Origin: Pohlia nutans
Taxonomy: Eukaryota > Streptophyta > Bryopsida > Bryales > Mniaceae
NCBI GenBank assembly: GCA_022496805.1
Contig: CM040103.1
Span: 6,466,001-6,530,000 of the forward strand
DNA: 64,000 nucleotides
Direction: 5' to 3'
The notes under the pieces were generated by a model that worked only from the letters and a program-made list of their open reading frames with translations, did not search any database and was not told the DNA's origin. Every line of letters starts with the position of its first letter. The stretch's first letter is position 1. Shown piece after piece: positions 32,627 through 41,612 of the stretch. The position numbers and the translations under genes were made by a program.

Positions 32627-33679
32627 CTATTCATGAGCTCTGAGGCTACTTCCGGCCGCCTGGATTTCAGCTGCAGAGTAGTCACTGGGGCGAAAGTTGG
32701 TAATGCAAGTCAACTCGTCGGCGCCCTTCAGGAACAACAGCGCGCGGTCGTACGCCATGCCCGCCTCCTCCTCGCTCCCAAATTTGCCCAGCTCGAACGT
32801 CTGCTTGTCGCCATCGCACAGCGTCCGACTGATCTTCGCTTCGTAGGTCACAGCCCTGCAGCTGCCTTTGCGGGTGCTTTTGCTTTTCCGAACGCAGACG
32901 CCCTTCATGCGGCTCTTGCCCTTGTTGAACTTGGCCGACGATCTCCGGAGCTTCCACAGCAAGTCCCGAGCGCTCCACTGCGAGTGCTCTGCGAGGTAGC
33001 CTGCGTGAGCCGACGCCGGGAAATTCAGCGGGTACGCTTTCCCTCTCGCGGTTTCCCACAGCCCCAGTTTGATCGCCGCCCTGTCGTGCGCCTGCTTGGC
33101 CTCGTCCGCGGTGGCGAAATTCCCCAGAAACAGCTGCTGCCCCTTCTTCTTGCGCTTGCAATTGTTGCGCAGCTGCCGCCCCTTCAACCACAAGTGCGCC
33201 TCCCATTGCTTGTTCTTCTTGTGGTACGTCACCCCGATGCTCTCCGTGGGCGCCACCACTGGTCGCTGCGCAAGCACAGCCCCATCATTCTCCGAATCGG
33301 TTCCAGCCATCGGCCAATCTCCGGAGAACTCATTGTTCGGAGCCCCATTCTCATCGTTGGGAGATTCCAGCATGAAATCCTCGAGGATCATTCGCTCCAG
33401 GTCCAGACTGAATTCGTCGAGTGTAACGTCCTGGGCGTTGGATTCAGCGTCATATAACTGCTCAGCTTCGTCGACTAGGAGCATTCGCTCCAGCTCGTCG
33501 CCGAATCCGTCGTCCTCATCGTGGACTTCGGGGCTCTCAGTTGCGACGGGTTGATAACCAGATTCAGCGCCGTTGGGCTCGATCATCGGTGCGGGGTTGC
33601 TGTGGAACATGCTAGTACCCAAATTGCGGTACTGCAGCTCCGTTGTGGCGAAGAAGTTCTGGGCTACGGTGGCCTCCAT
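32627..33679 (-). CDS. AP2-type transcription factor with two AP2 domains, copy 3
   Basis: 350 residues, intronless, start MEATVAQNFF as in copy 1. AP2 domain 1 at about 148-221, domain 2 at about 258-333. The N terminus is closest to copy 1 (MEATVAQ; TSMFHSNPAPM) while the C-terminal domain shares SCRAVTY, KFGSEEEAG and DKQTFEL with copy 2. It ends SSLRAHE rather than SSLRAQE. Frame intact. Unlike the other two units, it is not followed by a polygalacturonase relic. Its promoter-proximal region carries a ~100-bp inversion (33901-34000) that includes one of the 23-bp repeats, so regulation may differ from its sisters. Confidence 0.85.
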   Translation of the reverse strand: MEATVAQNFFATTELQYRNLGTSMFHSNPAPMIEPNGAESGYQPVATESPEVHDEDDGFGDELERMLLVDEAEQLYDAESNAQDVTLDEFSLDLERMILEDFMLESPNDENGAPNNEFSGDWPMAGTDSENDGAVLAQRPVVAPTESIGVTYHKKNKQWEAHLWLKGRQLRNNCKRKKKGQQLFLGNFATADEAKQAHDRAAIKLGLWETARGKAYPLNFPASAHAGYLAEHSQWSARDLLWKLRRSSAKFNKGKSRMKGVCVRKSKSTRKGSCRAVTYEAKISRTLCDGDKQTFELGKFGSEEEAGMAYDRALLFLKGADELTCITNFRPSDYSAAEIQAAGSSLRAHE

Positions 33680-33900
33680 GAACGAAAAGATTTTCGATCG
33701 ATTGATTACGCGCGATCGATTGAAGGTACGTAGCTCCGGATCCGAGTGCGCAAGTAATGGAGTGAGGGAAGTGGAGGCTCTGTATGGAATGATATACAGG
33801 CGGAGCTGCAGAAGGAATGTCGATCTTCCCATGCAGAAGGCTTGGTTTTAAAGGACCCTGCAGCATGCCGGCATGGGACGACGACGTGAGCACCCCGCGC

Positions 33901-34000
33901 GGCCGGGTATCTCATGCGGGAGTGACCGGGTCTCTCAGGGTTCCGGACATGGCCACCAAAGCTTCGAGAGTTTTGCGAAGATTTGAGTCTTTTGTTACTC
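33901..34000. other. ~100-bp micro-inversion upstream of AP2 copy 3
   Basis: Relative to copies 1 and 2, the segment between CCGCGC and CACCCGCATGAG is reversed: GGCCGGGTATCTCATGCGGG at its left end and GAGTCTTTTGTTACTC at its right end are the reverse complement of the order seen upstream of copy 2 (29800-29910). It lies 222-321 bp upstream of the start. Confidence 0.75.
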
Positions 34001-35008
34001 ACCCGCATGAGATACCCGGCCCCGCTCTTGAAAAAAATAGGTAACCAAATCTCTGTACAATCTCCTCTCAATCTCCTCTCATTCTCCTCTAATCATGGAT
34101 TTTTTTTGGTTATTGAAAATGTGCTAAAATGGCGACATAAAATAAAATTGGTGTAGCCAAATATTTCCATGTTCATCTATTTTTTAGGTCTAATTATTTT
34201 TTCATCCACATTTTTGGATGACTTTCGTTAAAACTGGGAATATCATTCAATATATTTTTGAAATTGGAAAAATCAAGCATCTTCTTTCATATTTTCTTCA
34301 AACTTTCCCTAAAGGCTTGATGCAAGCAAATTTATTCTTGGTGCTTTTTGGCATTTAGATGTCAAAATAAAATAAAATCATTACCTTTAATGAAAGTGAG
34401 AGTGGGTTCTTGAAAAACAGTGGCCTTGGTTTGAGGAAGTGTTAAGCCCATCCTATTCCTCTAGTACTCGTTCTCTAATTCAAAACATGGTGTAAAATTA
34501 GTTTATTCTCTCTATCTTTGCAGAGTGGGCGCTAGACTCTTGTGGAGATCCTTTGTCAAGTGGATTGGAGCTTTCGCAGGCATGCATGTTTTGTCGGATT
34601 TGGTTGACGTGGCACTCTTTTTGGGCTTTTTTTTTCCTCATGGCAAAAAATGTTTAGAGATGTGAAATCTATTTTCAATTACATTATTAAGCCCTAGACT
34701 GTGTGCCCATTCTATACTTTTCAAGATTCTCTCCAATGCTCTTGGATATTTTTGGATGCTCCTTTCTATACATCTCAAGTAAGGTTTTATTGTTTGATTC
34801 TTACTAAATTCCCTTATACGATGCCAAACGTACTTTCCCACCATACCTTCAAAAAAACTTATTGTGTGTCTGTGAAATTTCATTCAAGTAGTGTGGGGTT
34901 TTGGTATCATATCGTAATAAAATGTGAATAAAATTGTTTTTTGCGCTTTTGACAAGTGAACACGTTGGAAACTACAATGTGGTCTCCTAGGCACTAAAGG
35001 GTTAATGT

Positions 35009-36323
35009 TTAACCATTTAGTGTCCATATTCTATTTATTTAGGAAAATTGCCTTAGAATCGCATCAATTGTAAATTAATCCATATACCATGTTTGCACGC
35101 ATGTTTGTTGCCAAAATGGTTTGCATCCAACCGATGGATGTTGCTATTGTAAAAAACATTTGCACTATAACTATGATGGGTTGAAATTTCTAAGCAAACT
35201 CAAGAATTGGGTTGGAAAGTAAACTCGATTTCCTATTAAAAGAATCATTTCAATTTATTTTAAAAAAAAATCTTCCTACATTTTTTTGGTAGTAAATGAA
35301 GTACCAGTGCAACATTTAATACATGTGTGACCAAATTTGCATAATTGGTTACTTCTAAAATAAACAACATCTACAATAAGTTTTTATAAATAGTAAATTT
35401 GAAGTTCAAGTAATACTCAACTTGTCGGCTTTCCAAAGAATCCATGGCCATGTCTACATTACACAAGAGGAATTCCGTTAGTGAGTTTTTGAAGCAACAC
35501 ATACACTAGATATACGGTCAATCAATGATTTTTTAACACTAAAGTATTCATAATGTATGCAATGAATCAATGGAATCAACATATAGAAGTATATATACTT
35601 CTTCTAGAAGCACATATTTAGAGAATACAAAAAAAGTAAAAAACTTCCAATCATGAAAAATACCACATTAATAGTACATGGTGTTGTTTTTACAAGTATT
35701 TGCTGCATTTTCAAGTATTTGTAGTATTTTGACGTTTTTAACATATGTATTTTGATAGTTGCAGAACTTAAAATTGAATTTTTCTTCCAAGAAGATGTAT
35801 ATTATAAATCTCTTACTTTGAAGCTCACAATTCAATTCTTCAAGGTTTTTGTTGGAAAAATCTAAAATTTTGAAAAATGTATGGTATCATCATAATTCAA
35901 ATTCAAATTTTGTATTATTTTATAAATAGAAACGCGGTCTTCTTTTCTTAATAAATTCAAATTCCAATAAAGTTATAATGTTGAGACTTGAGATTTTTTA
36001 TTTTTATAATCTTTCAACCCTTCTCTTTTGAAAAACAATCTTTTTTGAATTTTAGAATAGAGTATTTAGTTTTAACCAATCATACCAAATTTCAAATTCT
36101 AAATGTAATTTTTTAAATTTTGGTAAATATTAAATGATAAATACTTCTAAATTCATTAAATGAGTATCTAAAACATTTTTTAAAAGATTGACCGTACAGG
36201 TAATTACCAAAAACCTCATGCTTCTCATTTGCTCTTTTGAACCAAACTTCATCAAAGTTGCAAAAGAGACATTTTATAACACATCCAGGTTCTGCCCTTA
36301 CCCCTCTATTATTCAAGGGTTAA
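35009..36323. repeat. AT-rich segment bounded by TTAA termini
   Basis: Starts TTAACCATTTAGTGTCC directly after another terminus (GGCACTAAAGGGTTAA, 34990-35005) and ends CAAGGGTTAA. The ends match only weakly, so this may be more than one decayed element. No gene seen. Confidence 0.3.
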
Positions 36324-36911
36324 TTCAACCCCTAAATGTCCCAGAGTCCAGAAACTGAATCACGAACGGATTCAAAGCCTTTTCACGTTCTCATCAATGC
36401 TTGGATGAAACTCATCCAATTTTTTGGAGATTCTTCACCAAGTTGTTGTCCTATCTAATGGTTGGATTTAGTCATACTAGAGTACATTTTTTTTTAAATT
36501 ACAAATGTAGAAGTATGTCAAGTCATTGACCATGCCAAAATTGCATTGACTCTAGTTCAAAGTGGAATCGTGAAAAATGAGGTCATAAATTTAAGAAACA
36601 CAAAAATTTCAAAGTATCACCACATTTAAGAGTATCTCATTTCAAACTCATTCCAACAAATTTTACTCAAAAATGATTGAAATTTAGTTTGTAATCGAAT
36701 TTAGAAGGAATTTTTAATTTTAACTTTCAAATTTTATAATTAAATATTGGTGATTGTATTAGTGAATCAAACCATACGGATGGAATCTTAAATTCAAAAT
36801 CTAGAACTTTCATTTGTATATCAATTCTAGAATATTCTTCTAAATGGTTGTTTATAATGCTTTTTCTCAAATTGACAATTCCAGGGACACCCTGGTACGT
36901 TTAGGGGTTAA
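36324..36911. mobile_element. TTAA-type element, family A
   Basis: Starts TTCAACCCCTAAATGTCCC and ends CTGGTACGTTTAGGGGTTAA. It aligns with the element at 49730-50584, in which a second miniature is nested. 588 bp, noncoding. Confidence 0.7.
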
Positions 36912-37407
36912 TCTTGCAATTGGTTCTAATTTTAGTGTAATTGATTGAGATTTGTGATACCCAATTAATGAGGGGCTGAAGTTTATTTTAATCCTGATTG
37001 ATTAGCGTAGTACAAAGGGGCTGACAGGGGAAGTTAATTAACCCTCCTTGCATAAACCTAAGGCGGACTAAGCCTAAACCCTCACCTAAACCTTATTTAT
37101 ATATAAATAAAAGATCATGGCACCAAAAATACAGACAACATTGAAAAGCCTTCACTACTAGAAACCTTGTCGGATTTCACCCCTCAAATGGGAAAAAGAC
37201 AGGGAACTTTTGTCCCGTTATAACCAACACCATTGAGCAGACTTGGAGACAGTCCTGTTTTAGCCAATTGTGGCACCCTTCCATCGACATGACTACTGTG
37301 CACTATGCACCAAATGACACTGTAAGAACAACATTAGTCTAGAATGCAGTAGAATGATATTAGAACATTGTGTTGATGCATGGAAACGACATTAGAATAT
37401 TGTTCTA

Positions 37408-37897
37408 AAGGTATGTTCGCACCTGGCCTAACTAAAGAATGTAGGTGGGAACACACACTTTTTTAAGGATGTAAGACCCCCTTGTAAGACCACCTTTAAG
37501 AACAAGGTGGTCTTACAAGGGGGTCTTACATCCTTAAAAAAGTGTGTGTTCCCACCTACATTCTTTAGTAATTACCAATCCTACATGGATGTACACATGG
37601 CACACTTTTAAGAATGGGTATTAGCTAACATTTAGGAGGACAAAAAATATTTGAGCAATAGTAGGCAATTGTTAAGGTAGCACCAAAATAGGAAATATTC
37701 CCTAGTTTTGAACACTAAAGAATGATCTTAGCTAATGTGGCACTTGAGGGGCCATTATGTAATCCCCTACTATTGCTAACACCTTTCCAAACCTCATTGA
37801 TGACACCTTTCCTACAAAGAAGGTATTTTTCCCAAAATTGTGGGGGTGTTAAATTTTTATCCACGGTCTTTGCAAAGGCCAAGTGCGAACGGGCCTT
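37408..37897. mobile_element. TIR element with GTTCGCAC ends containing a perfect palindrome
   Basis: The left end AAGGTATGTTCGCACCTGGCC matches the inverted right end AAGGCCCGTTCGCACTTGGCC. About 490 bp, noncoding. The palindrome at 37432-37568 sits at its left side and is probably a separate later insertion. Confidence 0.5.
37432..37568. repeat. Perfect palindrome, 65-bp arms, 7-nt loop
   Basis: Arms 37432-37496 and 37504-37568 are identical inverses over all 65 bp, starting CTAAAGAATGTAGGTGGG. An RNA across it would form a long perfect hairpin. Perfect arms mean it is recent or maintained. Confidence 0.9.
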
Positions 37898-37999
37898 AAT
37901 GCGTTAGACCAACATGGTTATCACGACATGCCCATGTCACTCTAAATGTTGTTCTAAATTGCTCTCCCTACTCTTGTGGGTTTCAGATGAGTGGAAGTT

Positions 38000-38761
38000 G
38001 CTTGTGATAAGAAATATGAGTCACCTCACTTTTGAGGTTTGATATTGCTGCAGTTCAATGATACGGCAAATACCTGAAAGTCCAACAGTTGATTAACTTT
38101 TTGCTCCCAAATTCTCTCTGTCCATCAGTTTGGGGAAGTTGAGTTGCTTCCACTTACGATTGTGTGAACTTGGCCTAACTCCTCTTATTCTTAACAGAGC
38201 CCTTTGATACATGTTTCTATTCATCTGAAGAACATTTCAAGGATAAGATTAAATAAGACAGTTCAACAGAGTTAAATTCAATCACTGTAACAAAATGAAG
38301 TCCTAAAACTACTGTAGAATGTTATATTTTTATTTTTATGCAATTCACAGTTTCGCTACCTATTTAACTTATTTCTCATCAAAAGACGAGCGCCATCTTG
38401 GTACACTTCCAAAATATAACACAACAGCAAGGTGACACGACAAAGAACAGACCATTATAAGCGGTGGAATACATGGACAGTGTTCAAGGAGATTTACAAG
38501 CAATCAAATTATCAAAGCTAGCCACTCAAGGCGGAGCCCAACAAATCGACCAAATAGAATAACTTGTATATAAATCGCCAAACTAAAAATCTGCAACCAA
38601 AACCCCAAGAGGCTCAAAATCACGAATCTGACTGATCAAGTTCACAACCAACTCGATTCCATTTCGAACCAATTCTAGGATTCCAACCGAATTCAACAAA
38701 TCTCGCCCTCCATCAAAAAATTGAGGAATGGATTGAGAAAGAAGAAGAAGAAACTGATATA
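38000..38761. other. No confident gene
   Basis: Nothing recognised between the palindromic element and the Tc1-type transposon. A 74-codon minus-strand frame at 38583-38807 continues in phase across the transposon insertion site if the element is removed (see findings), but it has no recognisable motif. Confidence 0.3.
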
Positions 38762-38954
38762 CAGTGTCTAGCAAAACTGAGTCAAGTTCTGGTAATTCGA
38801 AATTCAATTACCAATGTAGGAAAACTGGCAATAGATTTGCACAAATCATAGATTGTACAAGATAGCAATTTCAGTGGGCTACAATTTGATGCAAAAGAAA
38901 GTTCTTCTTACATTCATATGTACAAGAAAATTACATTAAAAGGAAATTGTGTCT

Positions 38955-38970
38955 CTTGACTCAGTTTTGC
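38955..38970. repeat. Internal copy of the transposon end motif, left
   Basis: CTTGACTCAGTTTTGC, the inverse of the motif in the outer left end, about 170 bp inside. Confidence 0.7.
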
Positions 38971-38990
38971 ATCATCAACCAAAAAACAAC

Positions 38991-40027
38991 TTAATATTTT
39001 GTCCACTTGCCTTTGGCAGCTAAAACAGTTTGGATTCGTCGTGGCATGCTTTCGTACAACCTCCTACACTCCTCTGGTTTTATAGAAACCCAACACTCCT
39101 CAATACGTTCCGACAACTCTAAAATTCCTTTTGGAGCACTTTCATATTGGTTAAGACGACGTTTCAGCCTTGCCCAAAGATGCTCAATTGGATTTAGGTC
39201 AGGAGATTGTGCAGGCCACTTAAGAACATCAAAGTTTTGTGATTTTCGCCATTGGCGAACACTTTTGCTGTATGTTTGGGATCATTGTCATGCTGAAATA
39301 TCAAATTCGAAGGATCAAGATCATATGCCATCACCGTGTACATTAAATCTCTTTGCAATATTTCTTTGTACTGATGTTGATCCATTCTTCCTTCAATTCT
39401 ACAGAACATGCCTGGGCCTTGAAATGTCATACAACCCCACAACATGACAGAACCACCACCAAACTTTACAGTTTGTTTCACTTCTTTTAAATCACAAGAC
39501 CGTTCGTTGCGAATCCAACACCAACTGCGACCATCGGAGCAAAATCGATTTACCTTTGTCTCATCAGAGAAGATGACGTGCTCCCAATCATGAATGGTCC
39601 AATGTTCATGGCGCCTAGCAAATTCAAGTCGATCCTTGATGTGTCTCTGGTTCAATTTCGGTTTCTTCTGCTTCACTTTTGATCTCAGCCCTCCTGCACG
39701 TAATACCCTTCTCACCGTATCAACACTTACAGTAACTTGGCATTCCTCACGTACATGTTGGGTAGCATATGTTGCAGCTTCAAATCCTCCTGATGTGACA
39801 GCTCTAATGCATGCTCTCTTTTGTGCATCTGTTAATACTTGTGGTCTACCACCACTACTAGTAGGAATATCAGACAATCTCTTCCTTCTAAGTCTTGCAA
39901 CATGACTTTGAGACACCTGCAACTCACTTGCTACATCCCTTGTGGATCTACCAGCTTGCAACTTCACCAAAATAGAGTTATCAAGGTCTGTACGAGCACT
40001 TGCAGAAAGCTCCTTCAAGTACACCAT
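38991..40027 (-). pseudogene. Tc1-type DD34E transposase with one frameshift
   Basis: Cut-and-paste transposase. N-terminal paired-like DNA-binding region: LQAGRSTRDVASELQVSQSH and then a GGRP-type linker (SSGGRPQVLTDAQK). Catalytic triad: first Asp in VIFSDETKVNRF, second in LIFQHDNDPKHTAK, Glu in SPDLNPIEHLW. The spacing between second Asp and Glu is 34 residues, i.e. DD34E. The frame shifts one base near 39253-39260, just after DPKHTAK, at an A run; the remainder is open to TAA at 38991 (...KGKWTKY). Start at 40027 (MVYLKEL) preferred; an in-frame ATG at 40075 exists. Apart from the shift there are no stops, so it was active recently. Related active copies may exist elsewhere in the genome. 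Confidence 0.9.
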
Positions 40028-40173
40028 GTTGAGTAATAAAAGTCTACTAACAATGTGCATGGAGTATTGCAACATTGTAGTTTAACATGCCCAAGCCAAT
40101 TTGAGTTCATACATCCTCAATGCATTTTTGGCATGCAAAACACATGTCTTGGTTCATGAGTCCTCAATGGCAT

Positions 40174-40189
40174 GCGAAACTGAGTCAAG
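40174..40189. repeat. Internal copy of the transposon end motif, right
   Basis: GCGAAACTGAGTCAAG, one mismatch to the outer motif and inverted relative to the outer right end. It lies about 170 bp inside that end, mirroring the left side. Confidence 0.7.
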
Positions 40190-40566
40190 ACATATGTTTG
40201 TACTTGAACTTTTTTTTCTAACTATAGTCTGTGTGTGTGTCAACATGCATTCTATGACAGCTCATAAACTCCATGTTGTATCTCCTCTATCTTGAAAACC
40301 GCAATTTTATTCAACGAGTTGTCAGGAATGGTCAACCAAAGATATGTTTTCCTTAACTTGACTCAGTTTTGCAAGACACTGTACTTGTGCTGGAGCCCTT
40401 GTTGTAGCAGAGCTTGATGCCCACCAAGCCCGACAGCACGAAGTACAAGGAAATGAGGAAGTCCCCCTATCGCGGAAGCTTCATTGACAATTCTTCCTGC
40501 ACATCACAAGCAAATCGCCCTTCCACGTGAGTGGGATTCTGATATGAGCGTTCGGGGGGCAGGGAG

Positions 40567-40766
40567 CACTAGTAGGAAATGTGTCCTTTTTCACTTACTA
40601 TAAATGAAAAAAGAATGAAATGGTGTCATGCACATGCGTTGTGTTAGTGCTGGTGAGTGGTTTTGGTCAGAAGAAGACAGAAATATAGGCACAATATTCT
40701 GTCACTCTTCACTGTTTCCACAAAGTGGGGAATGAAAAATGAAAAACGACATATCTGCTACTAGTG
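40567..40766. mobile_element. Miniature CACTA-type element
   Basis: Begins CACTAGTAGGAAATGTG and ends CATATCTGCTACTAGTG. The 3-bp duplication GAG is at 40564-40566 and 40767-40769. 200 bp, noncoding. Confidence 0.8.
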
Positions 40767-40784
40767 GAGGGCTGCCCGAGGGAA

Positions 40785-40850
40785 AGACGAAGTCTCCGTT
40801 TCCGGTAGACGAAGTCTCCTTTTCCGGTAGACGAAGTCTCCTTTTTGAAG
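40785..40850. repeat. Three 22-bp tandem repeats
   Basis: Unit AGACGAAGTCTCC[G/T]TTTCCGGT repeated three times, upstream of the acylamino-acid-releasing enzyme gene. The core GACGAAGTC is itself partly palindromic. Confidence 0.8.
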
Positions 40851-41059
40851 TCCTTTTCCTAATCAAATCCGACAATCTTCCGAATTGCAGCTCCGCTGCA
40901 ACCAACTCTCTGTCGGTAAGCATGCTTGCAATTCTTGTTACAGTCGATCATCTTCTCCTCGGATCGATTTTCCCTATTTTCAAATGGCTGTGATGATGAT
41001 CAAGTCAAGACTCTACGTTGTGAAAGAATCGTGAAGTGGCGTTTTGATGAGGCCTGCAT

Positions 41060-41157
41060 CCCACTTTTTCATGATGGCAAACCTAAAAGAATCCCACTTT
41101 TTCATGATTGCCTACCCCTGGCAAAACCTAAAAAAAAATCCCACTTTTTCATGCTCC
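41060..41157. repeat. Three spaced repeats of a CCCACTTTTTCATG motif
   Basis: ATCCCACTTTTTCATG occurs three times, the intervals containing CAAAACCTAAAA variants. Upstream of the acylamino-acid-releasing enzyme gene; function unknown. Confidence 0.7.
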
Positions 41158-41325
41158 ACTGAAAGTGTTAGTTGATGTGCATTTCATTCATTCCTTACCC
41201 AATCCTTCATTCGTCTCTAACCGTAGTAACTTGCAACTGGAACTCGAGTTGGGAATAAACGTGTCCGACGAGAATGATATCAATTGGGTGAAATCGATAA
41301 GATGCAGGGAGGGCGGTGAGATCAA

Positions 41326-41334
41326 TTAGGGTTT
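41326..41334 (+). promoter_or_regulatory. Telo-box in reverse orientation (TTAGGGTTT)
   Basis: About 155 bp upstream of the first in-frame ATG of the acylamino-acid-releasing enzyme gene. Telo-boxes mark many plant housekeeping promoters. The exact transcription start is unknown. Confidence 0.45.
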
Positions 41335-41480
41335 GCAGACACGCCAGATTTTTCATCGCGGAGAGGCAGCATTTTTTCGACAGTTGACATCATCTGGTGG
41401 CGCAGAACAGAATCGGATTAGCAGGCTCGAATCATCTTCTGTAAGTTGCGCGACACTGACTTCCTTCCCATCATTTTGCA

Positions 41481-41612
41481 ATGCATCATGGTCATGGCGG
41501 TAGCAGCTCCTCTAGTGGCAACAACAACTTCTGCAAGGTTGATTCTCACCACAAAAAACTGGCTTCCACAAATTGGCTTCCACAGATGGCAAGGGAGGAG
41601 GCGATTGTATGA
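41481..41612 (+). promoter_or_regulatory. Upstream ORF overlapping the long-form start
   Basis: An ATG at 41481 opens a 43-codon frame, out of frame with the main ORF, that covers the long-form start (41488) and stops 50 nt before the internal ATG at 41662. Ribosomes using it would miss the long-form start and could reinitiate at 41662. Confidence 0.45.

Larger units (their letters stand above)
38762..40381 (-). mobile_element. Tc1-type DNA transposon, nearly complete
   Basis: 1620 bp with inverted ends CAGTGTCT[A/T]GCAAAACTGA...; 25 of 26 bp match between 38762-38787 and 40356-40381. TA flanks both sides (38760-38761, 40382-40383). Size, TA target and CAGT ends are those of Tc1 elements. 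It contains one transposase gene on the minus strand with a single frameshift. The near-identical ends show a recent insertion. Confidence 0.92.

Noticed and set aside
39594..39905. Plus-strand frame of 103 codons within the transposon
   Set aside because: Antisense to the transposase reading frame.
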